From NCBI RefSeq assembly GCF_014199295.1, contig NZ_JACIJH010000003.1:1-64000 (forward strand): DNA of 64,000 nucleotides, in the 5' to 3' direction. This DNA is from Sphingopyxis panaciterrulae. Lineage in GTDB: Bacteria; Pseudomonadota; Alphaproteobacteria; Sphingomonadales; Sphingomonadaceae. The translations under genes and the position numbers were made by a program. Below the pieces are notes generated by a model. It was not told the origin of the DNA and did not search any database. It saw only the letters and a program-made list of their open reading frames with translations. This document shows positions 17,184 through 26,046 of the stretch, one piece after another (position 1 is the stretch's first letter; each line of letters starts with the position of its first letter).

Positions 17184-17634
17184 GTTTGACGACCGCGACG
17201 CGCTGATCGCCGCCGCCCGCGATGCCGCGGCGCGCGCCTATGCCCCCTATTCGGGCTTTCATGTCGGCGCGGCGCTGCTGCTCCGGAACGGCGACGTGGT
17301 GACCGGCGCCAATGTCGAGAATGCCAGCTATGGCCTGACGCTGTGCGCCGAGACGGCGGCGATCGCCAAGATCGCCAACGAGGGCTGGATCGGTGAGTTG
17401 GCCGCGGTCGCGATCGTCGGCGGGCGGCCCGAGGGCAGTGCGCTGGTCGGCGGCGATCCGGTCCATCCCTGCGGCCGCTGCCGTCAGATATTGAACGAAG
17501 CGGCCGAGCGGTCGAAGACCGACATCCTCGTCCACTGCGCGTCAGGCGACGGCAGCGCGGTCAAGAGCTATCGGCTGAGCGAGTTGCTGCCCGCGGCGTT
17601 CGGGCCGAAGGATCTCGGCCTCATCCCCGACTGA
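17176..17634 (+). CDS. cdd: Cytidine deaminase
   Basis: This 152-residue homotetrameric-type deaminase converts (deoxy)cytidine to (deoxy)uridine in pyrimidine salvage. Motifs are [11 protein letters not shown], the substrate loop [14 protein letters not shown] with the catalytic C-A-E, and the zinc-binding PCGRCRQ. The ATG is embedded in the end of the GH25-like gene. The dCTP deaminase gene follows after 38 bases, so the two deamination routes to uracil nucleotides are side by side. Confidence 0.93.
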   Translation: MSEFDDRDALIAAARDAAARAYAPYSGFHVGAALLLRNGDVVTGANVENASYGLTLCAETAAIAKIANEGWIGELAAVAIVGGRPEGSALVGGDPVHPCGRCRQILNEAAERSKTDILVHCASGDGSAVKSYRLSELLPAAFGPKDLGLIPD

Positions 17635-17672
17635 CCGCTTGCGCAACGCGCGCCGCGCCGACAAGAGAAGCC

Positions 17673-18227
17673 ATGGCCATTCTTTCCGACAAATGGATTC
17701 GCGACGCCGCCCGGACGCAGGGCATGATCGAGCCGTTCGTCGAGGCGCAGCGCCGCGACGGCTGTATCAGCTACGGCCTCTCCTCCTACGGCTATGACGC
17801 GCGCGTCGCGCCCGAATTCAAGATATTCACCAATGTCGACAGCGCGGTCGTCGATCCCAAGGATTTCGCGTCGAACAGCTTCGTCGACCGTAAGACCGAC
17901 GTGTGCATCATCCCGCCGAACAGCTTCGCGCTCGCCCGCACGGTCGAATATTTCCGTATCCCGAGGGACATACTCGTCATCTGCCTCGGAAAATCCACCT
18001 ATGCGCGCTGCGGCATCATCGTCAACGTCACCCCGCTCGAGCCCGGCTGGGAAGGTCATGTGACGCTGGAATTTTCGAACACCACCCCCCTGCCCGCGAA
18101 AATCTATGCCAATGAGGGCGCGTGCCAGTTCCTGTTCCTGCAAGGCAACGAGCCCTGCGAGACGAGCTACGCCGACCGCGCGGGCAAATATATGGGGCAG
18201 AAGGGCGTGACGCTGCCGAAGCTTTGA
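17673..18227 (+). CDS. dcd: dCTP deaminase
   Basis: This 184-residue trimeric dCTP deaminase makes dUTP for thymidylate synthesis. It shows [29 protein letters not shown], the signature [20 protein letters not shown], and [20 protein letters not shown] with the catalytic Glu. The C-terminus ([15 protein letters not shown]) closes over the nucleotide as in E. coli Dcd. Length is normal. It is the last gene before a family A REP pair. Confidence 0.95.
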   Translation: MAILSDKWIRDAARTQGMIEPFVEAQRRDGCISYGLSSYGYDARVAPEFKIFTNVDSAVVDPKDFASNSFVDRKTDVCIIPPNSFALARTVEYFRIPRDILVICLGKSTYARCGIIVNVTPLEPGWEGHVTLEFSNTTPLPAKIYANEGACQFLFLQGNEPCETSYADRAGKYMGQKGVTLPKL

Positions 18228-18237
18228 CTTCAAATTC

Positions 18238-18333
18238 GTCATTGCGAGCGCAGCGAAGCAATCTCCAGCTATCGACATAAAACCAAGTCGATGGCTGGAG
18301 ATTGAGGCGTCGCCTTCGGCTCCTCGAAATGAC
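18238..18333. repeat. REP-like inverted pair, family A
   Basis: A family A unit (18238-18268, ending atctccag) faces a diverged reverse unit (18295-18333). They are separated by a short spacer with its own small palindrome (ctatcgacat / gtcgatgg). It lies between dcd and the GH5 gene. The two arms could form a long hairpin, as in REPIN-type doublets. Confidence 0.8.
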
Positions 18334-18397
18334 GAACATTGTTGCGTTCAGCATCGACAATGATAACGTTCTCATAAATTAGATCGGGAACGAGACC

Positions 18398-20119
18398 ATG
18401 ACATTCCGCGCGATCGCGCTCCTGTTGGCAGCGCTGCTTTCCGCCACCGCCGCCCGCGCCGAGGGTTTCCTGAAGGTCGACGGCACCCGGATCGTCAATG
18501 GCAGCGGCGAGCCCATCGTCCTCCGCGGCATGGGTCTCGGCGGATGGATGCTGCAGGAAGGCTATATGCTGCAGCTCGGCGAGATCGGACAGCAGCATCG
18601 CATCCGCGCCAGGCTCGTCGAACTGGTTGGAAAGAAGCGGACGGCGGACTTCTACCGCGCGTGGCTCGACAATCACACGACCGAGGCCGACATCGCGGCG
18701 ATGGCGACATGGGGTTTCAACTCGGTGCGGCTGCCGATCCATTTCGACCAGCTCACCCTCCCCGCCGACAGGGAAGCGGCGCCCGGCGAAGATACGTGGC
18801 TCGAAGAGGGCTTCCGGCGCATCGACCGGTTGCTTGCGTGGAGCAAGGCGAACCGCATCTATCTGATCCTCGACCTCCACGCCGCGCCGGGCGGGCAAGG
18901 CAACGACCTCGCGATTTCCGACCGTGATCCGGCGAAGCCCTCGCTGTGGGAAAGCGCGGAAAATCAGCGCAAGACGGTTGCCCTGTGGGAGAAGCTCGCA
19001 ACCCGCTACCGGGACGAGCCGTGGATCGGCGGCTACGACCTCATCAACGAACCCAACTGGAGCTTCGCGACGCCGGGCGAGGGCAATGGCTGCGACGAGA
19101 CGAAGAACAAGGCGGTCTGGGGCCTGCAGCAGCGCATCACCGCGGCGATCCGCGCGGTCGACAAGAAGCATGTCGTGATCGTCGAGGGCAATTGCTGGGG
19201 CAACAACTACAAGGGCCTGCCGCCCGCTTGGGACGCCAATATGGTGCTGAGCTTCCATAAATATTGGAACCGCAACGACGCTGCGAGCATCGCCGATATC
19301 GTCGCGCTGCGCGACAGCTATGGTCGCCCGATCTGGCTCGGCGAGTCCGGGGAGAACAGTAATGTCTGGTTCCGCGACGCGATCGCGCTGGTCGAGGGCG
19401 AAGGCATCGGCTGGGCCTTTTGGCCGCTCAAGAAGATCGGCTTCAACCAGCCGCTCGAAATCGACCCCGGCCCTGGCTGGGCGGCGGTCGTCGCCTGGAT
19501 GACCGGCAAGGGACCGAAACCCGACCCCGACGCCGCCTATGCCGCGATGATTAAACTCGCCGAGAACAGCCGGTTCGAGCGGAATATTCCGCATCCCGAC
19601 GTCGTCGACGCGATGCTGCGCCAGCCGCACGACGCGAGCGCGCGGCCGTTCGTCCGCCATCGGCTCGGTACCGCGCCGCTCACCATCCGCGCCGCCGACT
19701 ATGACCTCGGCCCGGCGGGCGTCGCCTATGCCGACACGGTCGACGCCAATTATCATGTCGCGACCGGTGGCGAGCGCGTGCTCTGGAACAATGGCGTGAC
19801 CTACCGCAACGACGGCGTCGACATCGCGCGAGAAGCCGATAGTCGCCCGGCTGTCGTCGACTTCGTGACCGGCGAGTGGATGCGCTACAGCGTCGAGGCG
19901 GCACAGGCCGGGCACTGGACCGCGACGATCCGCGCCCGGTCCGCGAAGGGCGGCACGATCGCGCTCGGCGAGCGGCGGATCGCCCTGCCCGCTTCGACCG
20001 AGTGGCAGGATGTGGCGATATCCGGCGTCGCGCTTCCCGCCGGAACGACGCCGCTGATCCTGCGCGCGGTCGCATGCGGCGACTGCGCGGTCGAAAGTCT
20101 CACCTTGGCGCCGCGCTGA
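18398..20119 (+). CDS. Secreted GH5 family endoglucanase-like protein with C-terminal CBM6-like domain
   Basis: This 573-residue protein has a signal peptide at residues 1-21. A GH5 (cellulase A) TIM barrel runs from about 25 to 385, with the acid/base E218 in INEPNW and the nucleophile E316 in IWLGESGEN. A beta-sandwich module from about 427 to the end (LTIRAADYDLG, VDIAREAD, GEWMRYSVEAAQAGHW) resembles CBM6/CBM35. It should hydrolyse a beta-glucan or mannan outside the inner membrane. No partner polysaccharide genes or TonB receptor are adjacent, so the substrate is unknown. Confidence 0.88.
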   Translation: MTFRAIALLLAALLSATAARAEGFLKVDGTRIVNGSGEPIVLRGMGLGGWMLQEGYMLQLGEIGQQHRIRARLVELVGKKRTADFYRAWLDNHTTEADIAAMATWGFNSVRLPIHFDQLTLPADREAAPGEDTWLEEGFRRIDRLLAWSKANRIYLILDLHAAPGGQGNDLAISDRDPAKPSLWESAENQRKTVALWEKLATRYRDEPWIGGYDLINEPNWSFATPGEGNGCDETKNKAVWGLQQRITAAIRAVDKKHVVIVEGNCWGNNYKGLPPAWDANMVLSFHKYWNRNDAASIADIVALRDSYGRPIWLGESGENSNVWFRDAIALVEGEGIGWAFWPLKKIGFNQPLEIDPGPGWAAVVAWMTGKGPKPDPDAAYAAMIKLAENSRFERNIPHPDVVDAMLRQPHDASARPFVRHRLGTAPLTIRAADYDLGPAGVAYADTVDANYHVATGGERVLWNNGVTYRNDGVDIAREADSRPAVVDFVTGEWMRYSVEAAQAGHWTATIRARSAKGGTIALGERRIALPASTEWQDVAISGVALPAGTTPLILRAVACGDCAVESLTLAPR

Positions 20120-20194
20120 CGGGCGGAACCTCCTCGCACCCTGCGCGTCCTGACTGGACAAGCGGACGGGGCGCGAACGAAGGAGGATGCCTCC

Positions 20195-20710
20195 ATGTCC
20201 ATGATCGCCGTCTTCATCGGCCGCCTGTTCATCGCCGTCATCTTTCTGGTGTCGGGGGTCAACAAGCTGATCCATGTCGCCGACACCAATGCGATGATCG
20301 TCGCCGCGGGCCTGCCCGCCGGCCTTGCCATACCGACCGGGCTGTTCGAACTGCTCGCCGGCGCCTGTCTCGCCCTGGGCGTCGCTACGCGGCTGTGGTC
20401 GATCCTGCTCGCGGTCTTCGTGCTGCTGACTATCCTGTTCTTCCACCGCGAATTCGCCGACCCGATGCAGGCGACGATGGCGATGAAGAATCTCGCGATC
20501 GCGGGCGGGCTGCTCTGCCTGTTCGGCTATGGCAACACCCGCTGGAGTTATGACGCGCTACGCCAGCGCCGCCGCGACGAACTCGCCAAACACGACGCCG
20601 AACGCCGCGCGAGCGAAGCCGAATTGCGCGCCGCGCGCGCCGAGGGCGGCGCCGAAGTCGCGGGCGAACCACCCGTCGTCGTCGAGAAGCGTCCCTTCTG
20701 GCGCCGCTAG
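20195..20710 (+). CDS. DoxX family membrane protein
   Basis: This 171-residue protein has four predicted transmembrane helices in its first 110 residues. It starts MSMIAVFIGRLFIAVIFLVSG and includes GLFELLAGACLALG and FFHREFADPMQATMAMKNLAIAGGL, the DoxX/DoxD-like core. A charged Arg/Ala/Glu-rich cytoplasmic tail follows, probably coiled coil, ending RPFWRR. DoxX proteins are linked to redox or thiol homeostasis in some bacteria, with no specific role here. A GGAGG motif lies upstream of the ATG. Confidence 0.87.
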   Translation: MSMIAVFIGRLFIAVIFLVSGVNKLIHVADTNAMIVAAGLPAGLAIPTGLFELLAGACLALGVATRLWSILLAVFVLLTILFFHREFADPMQATMAMKNLAIAGGLLCLFGYGNTRWSYDALRQRRRDELAKHDAERRASEAELRAARAEGGAEVAGEPPVVVEKRPFWRR

Positions 20711-20720
20711 AGCCTGAATC

Positions 20721-20795
20721 GTCATTGCGAGCGGAGCGAAGCAATCCAGAATGCGCGTAAACCGCTCTGGATTGCTTCGCTTCGCTCGCAATGAC
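20721..20795. repeat. REP-like inverted pair, family A
   Basis: Two almost perfect family A units point at each other (20721-20749 and 20767-20795) around a 17-base spacer. They lie directly after the DoxX gene. A stem of this length may also stabilise or terminate the doxX transcript. Confidence 0.88.
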
Positions 20796-20890
20796 GGGTA
20801 ATCATATCTGATCTCTCATAATCTCGCCGCTTGGCATCGCTCTCCGCCTGCGCTAGCCTCCACTTAACGTTTACGTAAAGGGAGGTTGGC

Positions 20891-22063
20891 GTGGTCGATA
20901 CGCGCGAGTTCGACATCATCGTCTATGGCGCCACGGGGTTCACCGGGCGCCTCGTCGCGGAGTATCTGGCCGAGCATTACGCCGGACGGAAGGACGCGCC
21001 CAAATGGGCGATGGCGGGACGCAGCGCCGACAAGCTCGCCGAGGTGCGTGACCTGATCGGCGCGCCCGCCGACACGCCGCTCGTCGTCGCCGACGCGAGC
21101 GATCCCGCGAGCCTCGACGCGATGGCCGCGCGGACCCGGGTCGTGCTCACCACCGTCGGTCCCTATCAGCTTTACGGCGACGCTCTCGTCGCGGCCTGCG
21201 CGAAGGCGGGCACGGCCTATGCCGATCTGTGCGGCGAACCCGGCTGGATGCGCGAGATGATCGACGCGCATCAGGACGCGGCGAAGGCGTCGGGCGCGCG
21301 CATCACCTTTTCATGCGGCTTCGATTCGATCCCCTTCGATCTCGGCGTGCTGTTCCTTCAGGCCGAGGCTGTGAAGCGTCACGGCAAGCCCGCGCCGCGC
21401 GTCAAGGGCCGGGTGCGCAAGATGCAGGGCGGCGCCTCGGGCGGCACGATCGCGAGCCTGACCGAGACCCTCAAGGCCGTGGCGAAGAAACCGTCGCTCG
21501 CGTTGCTGCTCAAGTCGAGCTTTGCGCTGACGCCCGGGTTCGAAGGACCGCACCAGCCGAGCGGGCTGGTTCCCGAATATGATCCCGCGACCGGCACCTG
21601 GACCGCACCCTTCGTGATGGCGCCGATCAACACCAAGAACGTCCACCGCACCAATTTCCTGCTCGGCCATCCATGGGGCGAGGATCTCGTCTATGACGAG
21701 ATGGTGATGACGACGATCGGCGACGCCGGCAAGGCGATGGCCGAAGCGATGGCGAAGGCCAATCCGTTCGGCGACGCGAAGCTTCAGCCCGGCGAAGGCC
21801 CGAGCAAGGAGCAGCGCGAAAAGGGGTTCTACGATATACTCTTCATCGGCGAATATCCCGATGGATCAACGGTCCGCGCCAGCGTGCAGGGCGACCGCGA
21901 CCCCGGCTATGGCTCGACGTCGAAGATGCTCGCCGAAACCGGCATGGCGCTGCTCGAAACCAAAGGCGAAGGCGGCGTGTGGACGCCGGGCGCGCTGCTC
22001 GGGCAGGCGTTGATCGACCGGCTGACGGCGAATGCAGGCCTGACGTTCCGGCTCGAGGATTGA
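20891..22063 (+). CDS. Saccharopine dehydrogenase-like / trans-acting enoyl reductase family protein
   Basis: This 390-residue protein has an N-terminal Rossmann fold (FDIIVYGATGFTGRLVAEYL), then WAMAGRSADKLAEVRD, VVLTTVGPYQLYGDALVAAC and YADLCGEPGWM. These are characteristic of the saccharopine-dehydrogenase-like/trans-acting enoyl reductase group, which acts on lipids or polyketides in mycobacteria. The substrate here is unknown. The start is a GTG preceded by GGGAGG. It is followed by a family E repeat and then a thioesterase gene, so a joint role in acyl metabolism is possible but unproven. Confidence 0.82.
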   Translation: MVDTREFDIIVYGATGFTGRLVAEYLAEHYAGRKDAPKWAMAGRSADKLAEVRDLIGAPADTPLVVADASDPASLDAMAARTRVVLTTVGPYQLYGDALVAACAKAGTAYADLCGEPGWMREMIDAHQDAAKASGARITFSCGFDSIPFDLGVLFLQAEAVKRHGKPAPRVKGRVRKMQGGASGGTIASLTETLKAVAKKPSLALLLKSSFALTPGFEGPHQPSGLVPEYDPATGTWTAPFVMAPINTKNVHRTNFLLGHPWGEDLVYDEMVMTTIGDAGKAMAEAMAKANPFGDAKLQPGEGPSKEQREKGFYDILFIGEYPDGSTVRASVQGDRDPGYGSTSKMLAETGMALLETKGEGGVWTPGALLGQALIDRLTANAGLTFRLED

Positions 22064-22071
22064 CCCCTCAA

Positions 22072-22155
22072 CCGTTCGTGCTGAGCTTGTCGAAGCACCG
22101 TTCTTCCTTTGATATCCAAGACAGAACGGCTCTTCGACAAGCTCAGGGCGAACGG
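22072..22155. repeat. REP-like inverted pair, family E
   Basis: Two facing copies of the unit cgttcgtgctgagcttgtcg-aag (22072-22101 and reversed at 22124-22155) flank a 22-base spacer. Related copies lie at 33912, 37622/37680 and 41038-41105. The right arm reaches to within 20 bases of the next start codon. Confidence 0.85.
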
Positions 22156-22174
22156 ATTTATGGTGAATGACACT

Positions 22175-22978
22175 ATGACTGCCCCTTTCCCCTCGGCCCT
22201 CGACACCCTCCTCGCCACCCTGCGCACCGAAAACGGCACCGCGACCGCGCATATCGACGAAGGCTGGATGCAGGGCCGCACGGCCTATGGCGGGATCAGT
22301 TCGGCGGTCGCGCTCGCCGCGACTTTGGCGCTGCGTCCGACCGAAACGCCGCTGCGCTATGCCCAGATCAGTTTCGTCGGCCCGGTCGGCGGCGATTGCA
22401 CGGTGACGACGCGCGAGCTTCGCCGCTCGAAATCGAGCCTGTTCGTCGATGCCGGCGTGATGAGCGACATGGGCTTCGGCACCGCGGCCCTCTTCGCCTT
22501 CTCCGGCGACCGAGCGAGCCATCTCGATCATAACCGCCTGGCGATACCCGACGTCCCTGCCCCCGAAACGCTGAAGCCCGTCCCCGACCACAAGGTGCGG
22601 CCCAGCTTCACGCGCCATTTCGACATGCGCCCGACCACCGGCCCGCGCTTCGACTGGAAGAGCGAGGTCGGCGAATATCTGACCTGGGTGCGCTTCGTCG
22701 AGGAACCCGTCTGTCATCCGATGATCGCGCTGCTCGCGATGGGCGACGCACTGCCGCCCGCGGCGATGGCGCTGTTCACCGAATTCGGGCCGATCAGTTC
22801 GATGAACTGGACGGTCAACATGCTGACCGGCACCCCACGCACCGACGACGGCTGGTGGCTGCTGTCGGCCAGGACCGGCTATGCGCGCGCCGGTTTTTCG
22901 GTGCAGGACATGATGATCTGGAACCGCGCCGGTGAGCCGGTGATGAGCGGCAGCCAGGGGATCGCGATCTACGCCTGA
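22175..22978 (+). CDS. Acyl-CoA thioesterase family protein (double hotdog)
   Basis: This protein of about 267 residues has the TesB-like double-hotdog layout: GRTAYGGISSAVALAAT in the first hotdog, YAQISFVGPVGGDCTV, and a second hotdog with WTVNMLTGT, WWLLSARTGYARAGFSVQDM and SGSQGIAIYA at the end. It would hydrolyse acyl-CoAs. The start is ambiguous: the ATG at 22160 sits at the edge of the repeat, while the ATG at 22175 has GGTGA eight bases upstream and is preferred. Confidence 0.8.
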   Translation: MTAPFPSALDTLLATLRTENGTATAHIDEGWMQGRTAYGGISSAVALAATLALRPTETPLRYAQISFVGPVGGDCTVTTRELRRSKSSLFVDAGVMSDMGFGTAALFAFSGDRASHLDHNRLAIPDVPAPETLKPVPDHKVRPSFTRHFDMRPTTGPRFDWKSEVGEYLTWVRFVEEPVCHPMIALLAMGDALPPAAMALFTEFGPISSMNWTVNMLTGTPRTDDGWWLLSARTGYARAGFSVQDMMIWNRAGEPVMSGSQGIAIYA

Positions 22979-23014
22979 TCGCGCTCGACACCCCCGCGCA
23001 CGCTGGGGTGTCGA

Positions 23015-24358
23015 TCAAATCGCGGGTAGCGCGATCACCGCATCGAGTCCGCCCTCCGCGCGCCGCGCGAGCGTCAGCGTACCGCCCTCGCCCTCGGCGA
23101 TCTCGCGCGCGATCGACAGGCCGAGACCGACGCCTCCGGTCGCGCGGTTGCGCGATTCCTCGCCGCGCGCGAAGGGTTCAATCAGGTCGCGAATCTGCTC
23201 GGCGCTCAGCCCCGGCCCGTCGTCGGAGACGATGACCCGCGCCTCGCCGTCCCCGACCGCGACCGACAGCCGCGCGCGCACGCCATAGGCGACCGCATTG
23301 TCGATCAGGTTGCGCAGCGCGCGGCGCAGCAGCACCGGACGCGCCGTCACCACCGCGTCGGCGACCTCGGCCGTCACGACGTCCCGACCTTGCTCGCGAT
23401 AGTCGGCGGCAAGGCCCTCGACCAGCGCGCGCAGCGCCACCGGTTCGCGCGCCTCATTGCCCGAGCCCGACCGCGCGAGCGCCAATATGTCGGCGAGCAT
23501 CGCGGTCATCTCCTCGATCGAGGCGATCATCTTGTCGCGCAGCCGTTCGTCCTCGATCTGCTCGACGCGCACGCGCAGGCTGGCGAGCGGGGTGCGAAGA
23601 TCATGGCCGACCGCGCCGAGCATCCGGTCCTTGTCGCTCAACATCGCCGCGATCCGCGCGCGATAAGCGTTGAAGGCGGCGATCAGGTCGCGCACATCCG
23701 ACGGTCCCCGCTCGGCGAGCGGCGTGGTGTCGCGCAGCGCCGGATTGGCGCGCGCCGCGCGGGTCAGGTCGCGCAAGGGTCGCGCGGCGCGCCACGCGAT
23801 GAACAGGATCGGGATCAGCAGCAGCAGATAGAGCGACAGCGTCTGCCAGAGGAGAAAGCCCTGCAGCCGGACGCCCTCGGGCGGGAGCCGGCTGCGCACG
23901 GCATAATAGCGTCCATCGACCCGGGCCACGACGACAACCGTCTGCCCCGAAAAGTCCGTTCGTCGCTGCGCCCGCTCGCGCGGCGGCAGCGCCCATGCCT
24001 CGATCGAATCGGCGGGCACCTCGGCCTCCGCCATCAATCCGGCGACATAGTCCGCCAGATCGGCACGACGCACCGCGCGCCGCGGCTCGTGCGGTGGCGT
24101 TTCGGAGACGCGCAGCTTCTCGACCCGCGCGTGCCGCGCGTGACGGTCGTCCACGTCCTGCTCGGGCTCTCCGCGCCGGTCGCGTTCGACCGCGTCGACG
24201 ATGCGCGCCACCGCCATGCCGCCGCCATGCGCCAGCGCCTGCTGCTTCTGCCCGCGAACGAGCAGGGCGAAGTTGATCGCCTGCGCGACGAATAGCGTCG
24301 CCGCGACCGCGAAGACAAGCTGTCCGATCAGGCTTTTCGGCCACAGGCGCAGGGTCAC
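23015..24358 (-). CDS. Two-component sensor histidine kinase
   Basis: This 447-residue EnvZ-class kinase has TM1 at about 11-34, a periplasmic sensor region at about 35-166 (very Arg/Asp/Glu-rich), TM2 at about 167-190 and a HAMP linker. The HisKA domain has phospho-acceptor H252 in GHDLRTPLAS. The ATPase domain has the N-box NLIDNAVAYG (350-359), G1 DDGPGL and G2 GVGLGLSIAREI. The start is a GTG overlapping the TGA of the response-regulator gene, so the pair is translationally coupled. The signal is unknown; the charged periplasmic loop and the upstream EF-hand gene hint at cations or envelope stress. Confidence 0.92.
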   Translation of the reverse strand: MTLRLWPKSLIGQLVFAVAATLFVAQAINFALLVRGQKQQALAHGGGMAVARIVDAVERDRRGEPEQDVDDRHARHARVEKLRVSETPPHEPRRAVRRADLADYVAGLMAEAEVPADSIEAWALPPRERAQRRTDFSGQTVVVVARVDGRYYAVRSRLPPEGVRLQGFLLWQTLSLYLLLLIPILFIAWRAARPLRDLTRAARANPALRDTTPLAERGPSDVRDLIAAFNAYRARIAAMLSDKDRMLGAVGHDLRTPLASLRVRVEQIEDERLRDKMIASIEEMTAMLADILALARSGSGNEAREPVALRALVEGLAADYREQGRDVVTAEVADAVVTARPVLLRRALRNLIDNAVAYGVRARLSVAVGDGEARVIVSDDGPGLSAEQIRDLIEPFARGEESRNRATGGVGLGLSIAREIAEGEGGTLTLARRAEGGLDAVIALPAI

Positions 24359-25089
24359 GACGCCGGCCCCAGCCGCTTGACCTCGCACGCCAGCGTATAG
24401 CCGCCGCCCCACACGGTCTTGACGAACTGCGGCCGGGCCGGGTCCTCCTCGATCTTCTTGCGCAGGCGGCTCACCAGATTGTCGATTGCGCGATCGAAGA
24501 TGTCGGCCTCGCGCCCGCGCACCATGTCGAGCAGCCGGTCGCGGCTCATCACCTGACGCGGGTGGCGCACCAGCGCGTGCAGCAGATGATATTCGCCCGA
24601 GGACAGCGCGACCTCGCGCCCCGCCTCGTCGACCAGCACCCGCTCGACCTCGCGCAGCACCCACGGCCCGAAGGCATAGCTGGTGCCACCGGGGTCGAGC
24701 GCGCGCCCGTTCGCCTGCGTCCGGCGCAGCACGGTGCGGATGCGCGCGACCAGTTCGCGCGGGTTGAAGGGTTTGACGACATAGTCGTCGGCGCCGATCT
24801 CCAGCCCGATGATCCGTTCGGTATCCTCGGCGCGCGCGGTCAGCAGGATGACGGGAATGCTGCTCGTCTCGCGCAGGTGGCGGGTCAGCGACAGTCCGTC
24901 CTCGCCGGGCATCATGATGTCGCTGACGACCAGGTCGACGCCCTGCGCGCGCAGGATCGAGCGCGCCTCCGCAGCGCTTTCCGCCGCGCTCACCGCAAAG
25001 CCCTGCGCCTCGAGATATTCGCCCAGCGGCTCGCGGATCGACGGCTCGTCGTCGATCAGCAGGATGCGCGGGGTGTCGCTGTCGGTCAT
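24355..25089 (-). CDS. OmpR-family response regulator
   Basis: This 244-residue regulator has a receiver domain (RILLIDDEPSI with the acidic pair, phospho-acceptor D57 in VSDIMMPGEDG, and Lys in YVVKPFNPREL). The C-terminal winged helix has SSGEYHLLHALVRHPRQVMSRDRL and SRLRKKIEEDPARPQFVKTV. It should bind direct-repeat DNA sites as a dimer. The ATG at 25089 gives the standard N-terminus; a longer reading upstream overlaps a hairpin leader. It is followed by its kinase with a 4-base overlap. Confidence 0.93.
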   Translation of the reverse strand: MTDSDTPRILLIDDEPSIREPLGEYLEAQGFAVSAAESAAEARSILRAQGVDLVVSDIMMPGEDGLSLTRHLRETSSIPVILLTARAEDTERIIGLEIGADDYVVKPFNPRELVARIRTVLRRTQANGRALDPGGTSYAFGPWVLREVERVLVDEAGREVALSSGEYHLLHALVRHPRQVMSRDRLLDMVRGREADIFDRAIDNLVSRLRKKIEEDPARPQFVKTVWGGGYTLACEVKRLGPAS

Positions 25090-25105
25090 CTCATCACCAA
25101 TAGTT

Positions 25106-25202
25106 CGCCCACCGGTCTCGTCGACCGGTGGGCGATAGCTGGCAGGGGACGGCGGCAAAGGCAATGCCGGGTGGAAGGGGGAGAGCCTGCCCGTTGCCGC
25201 CG
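25106..25202 (-). promoter_or_regulatory. Hairpin pair between the EF-hand gene and the response regulator
   Basis: Two stems lie in the 126-base gap. One is cgcccaccggt / accggtgggcg with a 7-base loop (25106-25134). The other is cggcggcaa / ttgccgccg around a longer loop (25150-25202). Neither has a U-run. They may attenuate read-through from the EF-hand gene into the two-component genes. Confidence 0.5.
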
Positions 25203-25215
25203 CCCGCCCGTCAGA

Positions 25216-25881
25216 TCAGTTCGCGGGCGCGGTCGGCGGCGCGGCGGCGCGCTGCGCCTTCCGTTCGGCGCGCTTGGCCTGCCACTCGGCGCGCTTCGCC
25301 TCGCGGGTCGCCTTGCGTTCCTCGGCCGTCACCTGCCCGTCCCTGTTCGCGTCCTGCGCGTCGAAACGCGCGAGGGCGGCGGTCTGGAATTCGGCCTGGC
25401 TGATCGCCTTGTCGCCGTCGGTGTCGGCCTTCATCATCATGCCGTGGCCGCCGCGCATGCCGTGATGCCCACCGCGCATGCCGCGATGGCCGCGCATCCC
25501 GTGGCGTTTGCCCTTTTCGGCATCCCCCGCCTCGGGGGTCGCGGCGGCGCGCTTCTGCTTCCATTCGGCGCGCTTCGCCTGGCGGTCGGCGCCATGCTGG
25601 TCCCATTCGGCCTTGCTGATGCTGCCGTCGCTGTTCGCGTCGAACGAAGCGAAGCGCTTGGCCTGCATCGCGGCGCGCGCGGCCTCGCGGTCGGCGGCGT
25701 CGACCTTGCCGTCCTTGTTCGCGTCCATCCTGGCGAACATGGCATCCGCATGCGCCTGCGCCTCGGCGCGGGTCAGCACGCCATTGCCGTCGGCGTTGCC
25801 CATCTTGCCGCCGGGGGCAGCGAACACCGGCGCGGCGATCATCGCGGCGCCCAGCGTCAGAAAGATCATGCTCTTCTTCAC
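25216..25881 (-). CDS. Exported EF-hand protein upstream of a two-component system
   Basis: This 221-residue protein has a signal peptide (residues 1-21, cleavage after VFA-A). It has four canonical 12-residue EF loops at about 53-64, 81-92, 153-164 and 177-188 (for example DANKDGKVDAAD), and a degenerate one near 29-40. Between loops 2 and 3 is a Met/His/Gly/Arg-rich stretch (about 127-150) resembling metal-binding linkers. The C-terminus is a basic coiled KRAEWQAKRAER region. It likely binds Ca2+ or other divalent metals in the periplasm. Its position upstream of the RR/HK pair suggests it is a target or modulator of that system. Confidence 0.85.
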   Translation of the reverse strand: MKKSMIFLTLGAAMIAAPVFAAPGGKMGNADGNGVLTRAEAQAHADAMFARMDANKDGKVDAADREAARAAMQAKRFASFDANSDGSISKAEWDQHGADRQAKRAEWKQKRAAATPEAGDAEKGKRHGMRGHRGMRGGHHGMRGGHGMMMKADTDGDKAISQAEFQTAALARFDAQDANRDGQVTAEERKATREAKRAEWQAKRAERKAQRAAAPPTAPAN

Positions 25882-25982
25882 GTAACGAACTCCTTGTCAG
25901 GGGACCGTCGCAGCGCAAGCGCCGGGTCCCGATGACGGCGTTCTAGGGGGCGTTTGTCCCAGTCCGTTGCCGTGTGGACGAA

Positions 25983-26002
25983 AAATTGTCGCAAATTGTC
26001 GC
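25983..26002 (-). promoter_or_regulatory. Tandem 10-bp direct repeat upstream of the EF-hand gene
   Basis: Two exact head-to-tail copies of a 10-mer (GCGACAATTT on the minus strand) sit about 100-120 bases before the EF-hand start codon and abut an A/T-rich run. A 10-bp spacing is the pattern bound by OmpR-type dimers, so this may be the operator of the adjacent regulator. That link is inference. Confidence 0.45.
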
Positions 26003-26046
26003 AAAAAGGCCGCGCCGTTCATCCGGGCGCAAGCGCAGCGCGCCGG

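Noticed and set aside
18269-20446. Minus-strand frame of 725 codons opposite the GH5 gene
   Set aside because: Low-complexity, highly charged translation with no motif, while the plus strand encodes a clear signal peptide, GH5 catalytic residues and a CBM.
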